A stretch of DNA of 64,000 nt, taken from Dechloromonas sp. (GTDB taxonomy: Bacteria > Pseudomonadota > Gammaproteobacteria > Burkholderiales > Rhodocyclaceae). The notes beneath the pieces were generated by a model that worked only from the letters and a program-made list of their open reading frames with translations, ran no database searches and was not told where the DNA came from. The translations under genes were made by a program, and so were the position numbers. The stretch covers positions 1 through 64,000 of the forward strand of contig JAABQV010000005.1 in NCBI GenBank assembly GCA_011391255.1, read 5' to 3'. Positions 42,523 to 51,782 of this stretch are shown in pieces; the first letter of the stretch is position 1; the number at the start of each line of letters is the position of its first letter.

Positions 42523-43554
42523 ATGCATATCACCCTGACCCGCCCTGACGACTGGCATCTCCATTTGCGCGATGGCGAAGCTTTGGCTTCCGTCCTGGCC
42601 CATACCGCGCGCCAGTTTGGTCGCGCCATCGTCATGCCTAATTTGAAGCCGCCCGTGACGACTGTTGAGCGGGCATTGGCCTATCGTGACCGTATTGTCG
42701 CCGCACTGCCGGCCGGTGCCAGTTTCGAGCCGCTGATGACGCTTTATCTGACTGACAACACCCCGGCCAGCGAGATTGCCAAGGCGGCGGCTTCCGGTTT
42801 CGTCAAAGCGGTCAAGCTTTACCCGGCAGGCGCGACGACCAATTCGGATGATGGTCTGACTGATATTGCCAAAGCCTACGATGTGCTTGCCGAAATGGAA
42901 CGCCTTGGCTTGCCTTTGCTGGTGCATGGCGAAGTGACCGACGCTAAAATTGATTTGTTCGATCGTGAAAAGGTTTTTATCGATACGGTATTGCTGCCAC
43001 TGACTCAGCGTTTTCCGAAGCTCAGAGTGGTCATGGAGCACATCACGACCAAGGATGCCGCAGAATTTGTCGCAAATTCGCCGTCGACCGTAGCCGCCAC
43101 GATTACCGCGCACCATTTGCTTTACAACCGTAATGCCATCTTTCAGGGTGGCGTTCGTCCGCACTGGTATTGCCTGCCGGTGCTCAAGCGCGAAACTCAT
43201 CGCGAGGCACTGGTCGCAGCGGCGGTTTCCGGGAATCTAAGATTTTTCCTCGGCACCGATTCGGCGCCGCATGCCAAACTGACCAAGGAAGCGGCCTGTG
43301 GCTGTGCCGGTTGTTATACCGCTTATGCCGCCATCGAGTTGTACGCCGAGGCTTTTGAGGCTGCCGGCGCGCTCGACAAGCTCGAAGCCTTTGCCAGCTT
43401 CAATGGCCCGGACTGGTACGGCCTGCAGCGCAACAGCGGGACAATCACGCTGGCCAAGGAAAGCTGGACGGTGCCGGCTGACTATCCGTACATCAGTAAC
43501 GACAGCATCGTTCCCCTGCGCGCCGGTGAAACGCTGTCGTGGAAAATGCTCTGA
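42523..43554 (+). CDS. pyrC: Dihydroorotase
   Basis: 343 residues, class II dihydroorotase, third step of pyrimidine synthesis (carbamoyl aspartate to dihydroorotate). H-x-H in [11 protein letters not shown], carboxylated Lys in [13 protein letters not shown], histidines in LLVHGEV and VMEHITT, and catalytic Asp in [10 protein letters not shown]. Full length. A 12-base gap follows to a lipoprotein gene that may be co-transcribed. Confidence 0.96.
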   Translation: MHITLTRPDDWHLHLRDGEALASVLAHTARQFGRAIVMPNLKPPVTTVERALAYRDRIVAALPAGASFEPLMTLYLTDNTPASEIAKAAASGFVKAVKLYPAGATTNSDDGLTDIAKAYDVLAEMERLGLPLLVHGEVTDAKIDLFDREKVFIDTVLLPLTQRFPKLRVVMEHITTKDAAEFVANSPSTVAATITAHHLLYNRNAIFQGGVRPHWYCLPVLKRETHREALVAAAVSGNLRFFLGTDSAPHAKLTKEAACGCAGCYTAYAAIELYAEAFEAAGALDKLEAFASFNGPDWYGLQRNSGTITLAKESWTVPADYPYISNDSIVPLRAGETLSWKML

Positions 43555-43565
43555 GGAAAATCATC

Positions 43566-44003
43566 ATGCGCCTGCGTCATCTCCTTCTGCCGCTGCTCTT
43601 TATTCCCTTGCTGACTGCCTGTGTCAACGATGGCACCACCTATGAAATTGATAACACCAGCGAACACGGATTGTCGCTGATTCGCGAACAGCCGTATTTC
43701 TGGGATAGCAAGATCGACTTGTTCATGGTTGTCTCGAGGATGCCGGCTTGTATGCGCCGGCACCCGATGGGTACTGGAACAGCGGCGAGCAAGGTCGAGA
43801 TTTATCAGGTGCCGTCCGGCGCCTTTGTCGTCAAAATCGGCAAACGCATGTATGCGACAGAAACGCAAAATTGCGTCAATTTTGTCAAAATGGATGAAGA
43901 TCCGCCGGGTGGCATGGGCAAGTTGATGGGTACCTTCCGCGAGAAAAAGGGCGTGCTGGTTTTTATTCCATCAGAAAGTGCTACGCCTGAAGCGGAAGAG
44001 TGA
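43566..44003 (+). CDS. Small lipoprotein of unknown function
   Basis: 145 residues. Signal with lipobox L-L-T-A-C (about 15-19) predicts an outer-membrane or periplasmic lipoprotein. The mature part has a conserved-looking RMPACMRRHPMG segment and ends in a Ser/Glu tail. I recognise no family. Start at 43566, 11 bases after pyrC; its stop overlaps the next gene start (GTGA). Confidence 0.78.
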   Translation: MRLRHLLLPLLFIPLLTACVNDGTTYEIDNTSEHGLSLIREQPYFWDSKIDLFMVVSRMPACMRRHPMGTGTAASKVEIYQVPSGAFVVKIGKRMYATETQNCVNFVKMDEDPPGGMGKLMGTFREKKGVLVFIPSESATPEAEE

Positions 44004-44776
44004 GCCAGCCCTCGCCCTATTCGGCGGTGCTCTTTGACCCGCTGCGGCAATGGCTGGATCAACTTCCCGCTCGCCCGGACACCTCGGCGCTGGCGATCCT
44101 GGCGAACAAATTTCCGATTTACACGGGCAATGGCCGGCAGGTGCGCTTTGTCCCGCCGCAGGCCGACAATCTAGCCTACGAGTGCCGGATATGGGAGAGC
44201 GGTGAGGTGGAAACCCGCCCCGATAACTGGCACGATTTCTTCAATGCCCTGGTCTGGTTTGCTTTTCCGCGCACCAAGACTGCCGTCAGTGCAAGCCATG
44301 TCGGCGCCATGGCGCCGGATGGCGAGGCGCGCGGTACTGTGCGCGATGCCCTGACACATTTCGACGAATGCGGCATTGTCGTGCTTTCGGCTAATCCGGC
44401 CTTGCTCGATTTGCTGCGCAATTTCGAGTGGAAACGGCTTTTTCTTGAGTGCCGTGCCGAGGTGCTGGGCAATATGCGCTTTGTGGTTTTCGGCCACGCG
44501 ACTTACGAGAGTCTGCTCAAACCATTTCGTGGCCTGACGGCCAAGGCAATTCTCTATGACGTCGACGCAAGTTGGCTTCAGCTGCCGATGGCAGAGCAGC
44601 TTGCTGCGGTCGACGTCCGTTTGGCGGCTGATTTGGCCAGCGGTCGTTATGCCCGACCGCGCGATTTTCAGCCCTTGCCCCTGCTCGGCATTCCCGGGTT
44701 AATACCCGAGAGCGAAGATCCTGCGTATTTCGACGACACCTGGCAATTTCGCCGGGGGCGTCGCCTGCCGGCTTAG
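44000..44776 (+). CDS. DUF3025 family protein
   Basis: 258 residues. Domain words include [17 protein letters not shown] near 75-91 and [17 protein letters not shown] near 117-133, typical of DUF3025. Function unknown. GTG start overlaps the lipoprotein stop. Its stop overlaps the convergent infA stop by 4 bases. Confidence 0.88.
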   Translation: MSQPSPYSAVLFDPLRQWLDQLPARPDTSALAILANKFPIYTGNGRQVRFVPPQADNLAYECRIWESGEVETRPDNWHDFFNALVWFAFPRTKTAVSASHVGAMAPDGEARGTVRDALTHFDECGIVVLSANPALLDLLRNFEWKRLFLECRAEVLGNMRFVVFGHATYESLLKPFRGLTAKAILYDVDASWLQLPMAEQLAAVDVRLAADLASGRYARPRDFQPLPLLGIPGLIPESEDPAYFDDTWQFRRGRRLPA

Positions 44777-45036
44777 TAGCGGCGGCGCTGCGGTGCCGGT
44801 GAGCTGGTGCCGCGATTTTCGATGTGACGGAAAGTGATGCGACCCTTGCTCAGATCGTAGGGGGACAGTTCCAGCGTGACCTTGTCGCCAACCAGAATAC
44901 GGATGTGGTTCTTCTTCATCTTGCCGCAGGTGTAGGCAATCAGTTCGTGGCCGTTTTCCAGCGTGACACGAAAGCGGGTATCGGGGAGGACATCGTTCAC
45001 AACGCCTTGCATTTCCAGTAGTTCTTCTTTTGCCAA
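44773..45036 (-). CDS. infA: Translation initiation factor IF-1 (long paralogue)
   Basis: 87 residues; standard IF-1 has 72. The S1-type OB fold is complete ([23 protein letters not shown] at the end of the fold), followed by a 15-residue Pro/Arg tail. It starts at TTG with GGAG 8 bases upstream, so a lower translation rate is likely. Betaproteobacteria often carry two infA genes; this extra copy stands apart from ribosomal operons. Confidence 0.92.
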   Translation of the reverse strand: MAKEELLEMQGVVNDVLPDTRFRVTLENGHELIAYTCGKMKKNHIRILVGDKVTLELSPYDLSKGRITFRHIENRGTSSPAPQRRRY

Positions 45037-45063
45037 AGGTACTTCTCCAGTAATTAAAAAGGT

Positions 45064-45948
45064 TCAGGCAGCGACGGCTGGCTGCGGTGTGTCGGTGGAT
45101 AGTGCTTCATGCCGGTGGCGGGGCAACTCCCACGCTTGGCCGGTTTCAGTGATGGCAGCGATGGAAATTACCGGCGGCTGCGAAATCACACCACCGAAAA
45201 TGGTAGCGAAGGATACATCAGCAGCGTCGCGCCCGGTGGCCAGACGAATAAAACCCATCGGGATTGCGGTGCCGGACGGATCAAAAATGTACCAGCGGGT
45301 GCCGAGGAAGACTTCTACATAGGCATGGAAGTCGGTCGGGCCAAGCGCCGGGTCGGCGCCGTAATCAATGCCGGTAGTAAAGCGCGCAGGAATGTTGAGG
45401 GCGCGGCAGATGGCGATCATCATGTGGGCGAAATCGCGGCAGACGCCAACCCGGTCGATCAATGTGTCAAGCGCCGAGGTCGTCGAACTACTTGTGTTGC
45501 CCTTGAAGGTGACTTTCTGATTGACCCAGTTGCGGATCGCTTCAACGCGGCGATAACCCTTGGGCAGATGGCCGAATTCGCTCATCGCCAGTGCTGCCAG
45601 GCGGTCGGACTGGCAATAACGGCTCGGGTAGATGTAAGTCAGCGCCGAGAGCGGCAACTGGGCGATCGGTACTTCCTGAATCAGGTCGGGGAGGTCAATT
45701 TGCTGCTTGATGTCGAGCACGGCTTTGTAGCTGATGTGCAGCGGGCCGGGGGCGCCAGTCAGGCGCAGGTAGCGGGTGCAGGTCGCCGGGTCGGTCTGAA
45801 TGGTGTGCGGAACCTGCTGGCTGATGCTTAGCTGTTCGCTGACGATGGATTGGGCAGCGGTTTTTGCAGCGTGAATATTGAAAACAAAATCGGCCCCTTG
45901 AAAACTGAGTTCATAGTGAAGGTCGATAGCAAACTGGATGCGAACCAT
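45064..45948 (-). CDS. Transglutaminase-like cysteine protease-fold protein
   Basis: 294 residues. N-terminal beta-rich part (about 1-150), then the transglutaminase core with Cys in GVCRDFAHMM, His in DFHAYVEVFLG and Asp in YIFDPSG, a complete catalytic triad. No signal peptide. Family members act as peptidases or in peptide and isopeptide processing; the actual substrate is unknown. Monocistronic between leuA and infA. Confidence 0.88.
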   Translation of the reverse strand: MVRIQFAIDLHYELSFQGADFVFNIHAAKTAAQSIVSEQLSISQQVPHTIQTDPATCTRYLRLTGAPGPLHISYKAVLDIKQQIDLPDLIQEVPIAQLPLSALTYIYPSRYCQSDRLAALAMSEFGHLPKGYRRVEAIRNWVNQKVTFKGNTSSSTTSALDTLIDRVGVCRDFAHMMIAICRALNIPARFTTGIDYGADPALGPTDFHAYVEVFLGTRWYIFDPSGTAIPMGFIRLATGRDAADVSFATIFGGVISQPPVISIAAITETGQAWELPRHRHEALSTDTPQPAVAA

Positions 45949-46087
45949 GTGTTTCCTGAAATGATGCCGCTTTGACTCCCAGGAAACGGTATTTCGCGGG
46001 GCAGAACGATACTGTTGAAAGCTGGTAACTTAACTTTCGCAGTCTACGCAGAAGGTGCCCGGCTGGCAAGGAAAAAACACGAAAATT

Positions 46088-46131
46088 CAAACCCTTGCCT
46101 CAATTTGGTGCGCTTCTTGGGCAAGGGTTTG
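46088..46131 (-). terminator. Intrinsic terminator of leuA
   Basis: Twelve-base arms CAAACCCTTGCC/GGCAAGGGTTTG with a 20-base loop, 10 bases after the leuA stop, followed on the minus strand by a T-rich stretch. Confidence 0.75.
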
Positions 46132-46140
46132 CGTGGCCGC

Positions 46141-47835
46141 TCAGGCTGCTTGTTCAAGGCAATCCGGCAAACTGATCTGGTCGAGGCGGTTGATGCCGCT
46201 CAAGATCGCCTTGATTGAAGCGGTGACGATGCTGTTGTCGATGCCGACGCCGTAACGCTCATCCTTGCCGGTGCCGGTGATTTCCATGAAGGCGCAGGCG
46301 CGGGCATTGCCATCTTCGCCCATCGGCGTCATTGAGCGTTCCTCGTAGCTGCGTACCTGGATGTTGATGCCGGCACATTTCAAGGCATTGATGGCGGCAT
46401 TGATCGGGCCGTTACCTTCGCCGTTAAGAATGTGTGGCCTGCCGTCGATCTCGATGCTGAGACGGATGCCCTGCGCGCTGCCGTGCTCGAAGAGGTGGTG
46501 CTCGCGATAGCGAATCGGCGCGGTCGACTCGAGATAGGTGCCGGAAAATATCTTCCAGATGTCGTCCGCCGTCACTTCGCCGCCGTGTTCGTCGGTGTGC
46601 TTTTGAACGACGCCGGAGAACTCGACCTGCAAACGGCGCGGCATGACGACACCGTGCTCGGTTTCCATCAAATAGGCGATGCCGCCCTTGCCTGACTGGC
46701 TGTTGACGCGGATGACCGAGTCGTAGCTACGCCCGACATCGGCGGGGTCAATCGGGAGGTAGGGCACAGACCACTGCTCATCTGCCTTTTGAGCAGAAAA
46801 CCCCTTCTTGATGGCATCCTGGTGGGAGCCGGAGAAGGCCGTGAATACGAGATCCCCAACGTATGGGTGGCGCGGGTGGATCGGGAGCTGGGTGCAGTGT
46901 TCGAAAGTGCGGGCGACGGCGTTGATGTCGGAGAAATCAAGCTGCGGATCGACGCCCTGGGTGATCATGTTGAGGGCGAGGGTGACGAGGTCGACATTGC
47001 CGGTGCGTTCGCCATTGCCGAAAAGGCAGCCTTCGACGCGGTCGGCGCCGGCCATGAGGCCGAGTTCAGCGGCGGCAACGGCCGTGCCGCGGTCATTGTG
47101 CGGATGAAGGCTGATGATCACGCTGTCGCGGCGTGCGAGGTTCTTGTGCATCCACTCGATCTGGTCGGCGTAAATGTTGGGCGTGGCGATTTCGACGGTG
47201 GTCGGGAGATTGAGGATGACTTTGCGCTCGGGCGTCGCGCCCCAGACTTCGGTGACCGCATCGCAGACTTCCTTGGCGAAGTCGAGTTCTGTGGCGGTGA
47301 AAAGCTCCGGGCTGTATTCAAGGGTAATCTTCGTTTCCGGCATCTCGTCGGCGAGGCTGCGCATGAGGCGCACAGCATCGACCGCCATTGCCACCACTTC
47401 CTCCTTGCTCATGCCAAACACGTTTTCGCGGAAGGTTTTGCTGGTCGCGTTGTAGACGTGAACGATCGCCTGTCTGGCGCCCTTGATCGACTCGAAGGTG
47501 CGGCGAATGAGGTGCTCGCGGGCCTGGGTGAGGACTTCGATGGTGACATCGTCGGGAATGTGCTGTTCTTCTATAAGCCGGCGGACGAAGCCGAATTCGG
47601 TTTCAGAGGCCGAAGGAAAGGCGATCTCGATTTCCTTGAAGCCGATCGCGCAGAGCGTCTTGAACATGCGCATTTTTTTCTCGGCATTCATCGGCTCGAA
47701 AAGTGCCTGATTGCCATCGCGGAGATCGGTGCTCATCCAGATTGGCGCCTGCGTGATGGTCTGGCCGGGCCACTTGCGGTCAACAAGGTTTACCGGGGGA
47801 AAAGGGCGGTACTTGGCGGCGGTGTTGCGCATCAT
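46141..47835 (-). CDS. leuA: 2-isopropylmalate synthase (long form)
   Basis: 564 residues. Condenses acetyl-CoA and 2-oxoisovalerate, first step of leucine synthesis. TIM-barrel motifs: [15 protein letters not shown] near residues 34-48 with catalytic D-G, and [13 protein letters not shown] metal-binding histidines near 241-253. The C-terminal LeuA regulatory domain is present, so leucine feedback is expected. A strong AGGAG precedes the start. Divergent from an Lrp/AsnC-type regulator gene at 47969, a plausible controller. Confidence 0.94.
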   Translation of the reverse strand: MMRNTAAKYRPFPPVNLVDRKWPGQTITQAPIWMSTDLRDGNQALFEPMNAEKKMRMFKTLCAIGFKEIEIAFPSASETEFGFVRRLIEEQHIPDDVTIEVLTQAREHLIRRTFESIKGARQAIVHVYNATSKTFRENVFGMSKEEVVAMAVDAVRLMRSLADEMPETKITLEYSPELFTATELDFAKEVCDAVTEVWGATPERKVILNLPTTVEIATPNIYADQIEWMHKNLARRDSVIISLHPHNDRGTAVAAAELGLMAGADRVEGCLFGNGERTGNVDLVTLALNMITQGVDPQLDFSDINAVARTFEHCTQLPIHPRHPYVGDLVFTAFSGSHQDAIKKGFSAQKADEQWSVPYLPIDPADVGRSYDSVIRVNSQSGKGGIAYLMETEHGVVMPRRLQVEFSGVVQKHTDEHGGEVTADDIWKIFSGTYLESTAPIRYREHHLFEHGSAQGIRLSIEIDGRPHILNGEGNGPINAAINALKCAGINIQVRSYEERSMTPMGEDGNARACAFMEITGTGKDERYGVGIDNSIVTASIKAILSGINRLDQISLPDCLEQAA

Positions 47836-47968
47836 GGTGCTGCTCCTGAAGACTGGATTCGATGAACGAATTTTAAGGATATGGCGCCGGCAGGTGCTTG
47901 CGTTTTATGGGTTGAAAATTGGATATTTAGGTGGATAATTGCGATATTAACTTTAACTGAGCAATAAA

Positions 47969-48433
47969 ATGAAACTGGATCGCTACGACCGGCAAATTCT
48001 TGAAATTCTGCAAAAGGATGGCCGGATCAGCAATCAGGATCTGGCGGATCGCATCGGCCTCTCGCCATCGCCTTGTCTGCGCCGCGTGCGCACGCTGGAA
48101 GAGGCCGGCCTGATCATCGGCTATCGCGCCCTGCTCGACGCCAAAAAGCTTGGCTTGTCGCTGATGGCGCTGATAGGTATTTCGATGGATCAACACACGC
48201 CGGAACGCTTCGCCAATCTCGAAAGCGCCATCGCCGAGATCCCGGAAATCCTCGAATGCCTGCTGATTACTGGCCAACAGTCGGACTACCAGCTCAAGGT
48301 GGTGGTCAAGGACATGGACGCCTACCAGGATTTGCTGCTCAACAAGATCACGCGGATTCAGGGCGTTACCGGCGTGCACACCAGTTTTGTGCTGAGAAAG
48401 GTGGTTGACCGTAGCAGCCTGCCGCTGCCTTGA
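47969..48433 (+). CDS. Lrp/AsnC-family transcriptional regulator
   Basis: 154 residues. N-terminal helix-turn-helix (ILEILQKDGRISNQDLADRIGLSPSPCLRR split around residues 8-37) and C-terminal RAM effector domain (about 68-145). Such regulators respond to amino acids. It is divergent from leuA with a 133-base gap and may regulate it; inference from position. Confidence 0.92.
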   Translation: MKLDRYDRQILEILQKDGRISNQDLADRIGLSPSPCLRRVRTLEEAGLIIGYRALLDAKKLGLSLMALIGISMDQHTPERFANLESAIAEIPEILECLLITGQQSDYQLKVVVKDMDAYQDLLLNKITRIQGVTGVHTSFVLRKVVDRSSLPLP

Positions 48434-48440
48434 CCCCCGT

Positions 48441-49112
48441 CTACGCGCTGGGACTACGGTCGATGTTGTAGAGCGTGACGATCAGGCCAATGGTGGCAAT
48501 CAGCAAAAAAGCCGGGCCAAAGAGCCAGAAGACCAGCGGGATGGCAAAAAAGAAAGTGCGCATGCCGACGGCAAACAGCTTGCCGGCGCGGTTGAGGCGG
48601 CTTGCGATGGCTTCCGGAGCCAGCGGGTGGTGGGCGTCCTGATCCGGTACATTGATCATGAAAACGACATGGTTACTCAGGCGTACAGCCATCGCAAAGG
48701 CAAAAAAGGCGATGATGAAGACGAGCAAGAGAGCCAGCACCTTGATGATCCAAAGTTCAGCGGCATGCGAGCCGGCAATGTTGAGCACATGCCAGGTGCG
48801 CGCCAGGTTTTCGACCTGCCCGGAAAGGGTTAGCGTGCCGATGATCAGCAAGGCCGCCGTCGACGCCATCAGGCTGGCGCCCATCATGAAATTGCGCAGG
48901 GTTTGCACCGCCATGACATCCTTGCCCGGATTGTTCATGACATTGATCACCCAGAGGCGGCGCGCCAGTTCATTGACGCCGTGGATGCTGTAAGTCGGGT
49001 TCTTTCTGGTTTTCAGCTGGAGCACGACGTAGTACAGCGCGATCAGCAGGGTGCTTAGTGAAATCGCGGCAATATCAGGCGCCAGGCCGTCCAGCCATGA
49101 AGTGAAGCCCAT
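48441..49112 (-). CDS. DUF599 family membrane protein
   Basis: 223 residues, with four hydrophobic segments (about 12-30, 75-95, 115-140, 190-215) and the conserved HGVNELARRLWVINVM block near 43-58. Function unknown. Start at 49112 chosen at the conserved M-G-F-T-S-W. Convergent with the Lrp-type gene (7 bases apart); rnpB lies upstream on the opposite strand. Confidence 0.85.
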   Translation of the reverse strand: MGFTSWLDGLAPDIAAISLSTLLIALYYVVLQLKTRKNPTYSIHGVNELARRLWVINVMNNPGKDVMAVQTLRNFMMGASLMASTAALLIIGTLTLSGQVENLARTWHVLNIAGSHAAELWIIKVLALLLVFIIAFFAFAMAVRLSNHVVFMINVPDQDAHHPLAPEAIASRLNRAGKLFAVGMRTFFFAIPLVFWLFGPAFLLIATIGLIVTLYNIDRSPSA

Positions 49113-49170
49113 TAGTTTCTCCCAGAATTTCTTGCAGCAATGTATCACACGAGGTGCGATAATCCGCCCC

Positions 49171-49554
49171 GGAAAGTCGGCCAGGCAATCGCTGCGTGCG
49201 TAAGCACGGGGAGGAAAGTCCGGGCTCCACAGGGCGGGATACCAGTTAACGGCTGGGTGCTATAAGTCGCGAGACCCAAGGCAACGGAAAGTGCAACAGA
49301 GAATAGACCGCCGATGGCCCCGCAAGGGGATCAGGTAAGGGTGAAACGGCGAGGTAAGAGCTCACCGCGCTGGCGGTAACGTTCAGCGGCACGGTAAACC
49401 CCATCCGGAGCAAGACCAAATAGGGAAGCATTAGGCGTGGCCCGCGCTGCTTCCGGGTAGGCTGCTTGAGCCTGTCAGTGATGGCAGGCCTAGAGGAATG
49501 ATTGCCGCACTTCGCAAGAGGTGGCACAAAACCCGGCTTATCGGCCGGCTTTCC
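49171..49554 (+). ncRNA. rnpB: RNase P RNA, bacterial class A
   Basis: The catalytic RNA that cuts tRNA 5' leaders. The conserved cores are visible: GAGGAAAGTCCGGGCTCC near 49211-49228, ACAGAGAATA near 49296, and the terminal ACCCGGCTTATCGG near 49531-49544. GGAAAG at 49171 pairs with CTTTCC at 49549-49554 as helix P1. Ends are set by that pairing and are accurate to a few bases. Confidence 0.95.
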
Positions 49555-49597
49555 AACTCACGAACCGAAGGAACTCATCTTGGGGGAGAATGGCAAG

Positions 49598-50737
49598 ATG
49601 AATCCACGTATTGAATGGCAAGAGGCAGGTCAGCAGCACACCGCCGACTGGCGCTCCGAAGCGGGTGTGCCGCCGCATGGCAAGATTGTTATTGGCGACG
49701 ACCGGCTCGGTGCCGATGCCGCCTGGCGGCTGATTTCCGATGGCACAGCGGTGCTTTGGCGCGGTGATTGGCAGAATGCGCGCAAGTTGTTGCTGACTTT
49801 GACGACACGCGTTGATCGCCTGCCGCGCACTGGCAAAAGGCCGGTGACGGCGGCTGAGTCTTTCGCCCGGCATCGCCAGGTTCAAGGGCGGCGGGCTGGC
49901 TTGCTCGGCTTGCTACTGGTGCCGCTGAAGGCCGATTTCACTATTCCCTTGCGCCGCGCGCAGGATGTAAAACAGGCGTGCAGCGAGGCTTACGAGCTGG
50001 CAACTGAGGATTCTGTGGTTTCGCTGCGCGAGTTGCTGGCTGTCGTCAGTGCCCATGAGTGGCGCAAAAAAGGGATTCCGGTGCCGGCCATCGAGGGGCG
50101 GATTTATCCGCATTACGGGGTTTTTTCGCCGGTGCGTGGTGAGTATGTTGATCTGGTTGCCAAAGCGCCTTTGCCGTCTAATTGCGAGCTGGCGTTTGAT
50201 ATTGGTACCGGCTCCGGGATTCTCGCCGCCGTGCTGGCTCGGCGGGGTCTCCAGCGGGTAGTAGCGACTGATCAGGATGCCCGTGCCCTGCAATGCGCGA
50301 CAGAAAATGTGCAAAAACTGGCGTTGACCGCAACAGTCGAGATTCTCAAGGCGGATTTGTTCCCGCCGGGCCGTGCGCCGCTGGTGGTTTGTAATCCGCC
50401 CTGGGTGCCGGCGCAGCCGAGTTCGCCGATTGAATATGCTGTCTATGATCCTGATTCGCAAATGTTGCGCAGCTTCCTCGAAGACCTTGCCAATCACTTG
50501 ACGCCCAAAGGCGAGGGCTGGCTGATTCTCTCTGATTTGGCCGAACATCTTGGTTTGCGTTCCCGGCAGCAATTGCTCGACTGGATCGCCAAGGGAGGCT
50601 TGCGGGTTGTTGACCGCCTCGATGTCCGGCCGCAGCACCCGAAAGTGTCTGATCGCACTGATCCGCTACATGCGGCAAGGGTGGCTGAAGTGACCTCGCT
50701 ATGGCGCTTGGTGGTTGCCGATGCCGCGGTTTGCTAG
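49598..50737 (+). CDS. Class I SAM-dependent methyltransferase (small-MTase type)
   Basis: 379 residues. SAM-binding motif I FDIGTGSGILAAV near residues 208-220 and an NPPW catalytic word (VVCNPPWVPA near 267) point to an amine methyltransferase acting on protein, nucleotide or rRNA (PrmC/RsmC/TrmN6-like). The N-terminal 190 residues are an extra domain of unknown role. Start at 49598, after rnpB; the open frame upstream crosses the RNase P RNA and is not real. Confidence 0.85.
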   Translation: MNPRIEWQEAGQQHTADWRSEAGVPPHGKIVIGDDRLGADAAWRLISDGTAVLWRGDWQNARKLLLTLTTRVDRLPRTGKRPVTAAESFARHRQVQGRRAGLLGLLLVPLKADFTIPLRRAQDVKQACSEAYELATEDSVVSLRELLAVVSAHEWRKKGIPVPAIEGRIYPHYGVFSPVRGEYVDLVAKAPLPSNCELAFDIGTGSGILAAVLARRGLQRVVATDQDARALQCATENVQKLALTATVEILKADLFPPGRAPLVVCNPPWVPAQPSSPIEYAVYDPDSQMLRSFLEDLANHLTPKGEGWLILSDLAEHLGLRSRQQLLDWIAKGGLRVVDRLDVRPQHPKVSDRTDPLHAARVAEVTSLWRLVVADAAVC

Positions 50738-50761
50738 GATGCGGCCTTTCGCTGGGGGTTG

Positions 50762-51754
50762 ATGATGAACATGCGGCTTTGGTTGGCGGTAGGACTTCCG
50801 ATATTTGGCTTGCTCGCTTGTGGCGAAAGCGCCAGCCCCAGTGTTTCGACAGTCGCCAAAACTGAAGCGCCGCCAGTTGTGGCTGCGCCAGCGCATAGTA
50901 AGCCCCGGCTTGGCTTGGTCATGAAGACCTTGACCAACCCCTTCTTCATCGAAATGGAGCGCGGTGCGCGGCGTGCCGAGAAAGAATTCAATATCGAATT
51001 GCTGGTCAAGACGGCGGCGCAGGAAACCTCGATTGAACAACAGATTCAGATTGTTGAAGACTTGATTGCCGCCAAAGTCGAGGCGATAGTGATTGCCCCT
51101 GGTGATTCCCAGCGTCTCGTGCCGGTGCTAAAAAAAGCGGCTGATGCCGGTATCAAGCTGGTCAATATTGATAACCGTCTGGACCCGGCGACGCTTGCGC
51201 AGAGCGGCTTGCCGGCTGTGCCGTTTATCAGTGTCGATAACGAAAGAGCTGCTTACAACTCGGCCAAATTCATCGCCGATGGCGCCGCGCCGGGTACTCA
51301 AGCGGCTATTCTGGAAGGCATCCGCAGCGCGGATAACGCACGTCAGCGCGCTACCGGTGCCAAGCGCGCCTTTGCTGAAAATTCGGCAATCAAAGTCGTT
51401 GCTTCTGAAAGCGCGAGCTGGAAAATAGACGAGGGTTACAGTGTCACCAAACAGATTTTTGCCGATCATCCCGGAATTAAGCTGCTCTTTGCCGCCAATG
51501 ACATGATGGCGCTCGGTGCCCTGAAATATCTTCAGGAGAGTGGCCGTGCCGAGGTAAAAGTTAGTGCCTACGATGCGCTGGAAGAGGCGATTGCCGAGGT
51601 TAAAGCCGGGCGGCTGATGGCAACGGTTGATCAGCAGGCAGCGGAGCAGGGTTATCAGGGCATTGTGCTGGCCTTGCGCTTGCTCAAAAATGAGAACGTG
51701 TCCGAAGTGATGATTATCGAAACGCGACTGATAACGGCATTGGCTCTGAAGTAA
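50762..51754 (+). CDS. Periplasmic sugar-type substrate-binding lipoprotein
   Basis: About 330 residues. Lipobox G-L-L-A-C near residue 20, then a type I periplasmic binding fold of the RbsB kind (VMKTLTNPFFIEMERGARRA; VNIDNRLDP; FAANDMMALGALKYLQ). No ABC permease or ATPase gene is nearby. The next gene, 28 bases on, encodes a hybrid histidine kinase with a periplasmic domain, so the pair may form a ligand sensor rather than a transporter. Several in-frame ATGs exist at the start. Confidence 0.88.
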   Translation: MMNMRLWLAVGLPIFGLLACGESASPSVSTVAKTEAPPVVAAPAHSKPRLGLVMKTLTNPFFIEMERGARRAEKEFNIELLVKTAAQETSIEQQIQIVEDLIAAKVEAIVIAPGDSQRLVPVLKKAADAGIKLVNIDNRLDPATLAQSGLPAVPFISVDNERAAYNSAKFIADGAAPGTQAAILEGIRSADNARQRATGAKRAFAENSAIKVVASESASWKIDEGYSVTKQIFADHPGIKLLFAANDMMALGALKYLQESGRAEVKVSAYDALEEAIAEVKAGRLMATVDQQAAEQGYQGIVLALRLLKNENVSEVMIIETRLITALALK

Positions 51755-51782
51755 GCAGGCACGAAACACAGGCTTCCCGCGA

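Noticed and set aside
46789-47865. Plus-strand open frame of 358 codons antisense to leuA
   Set aside because: Shadow of leuA; no recognisable protein character.
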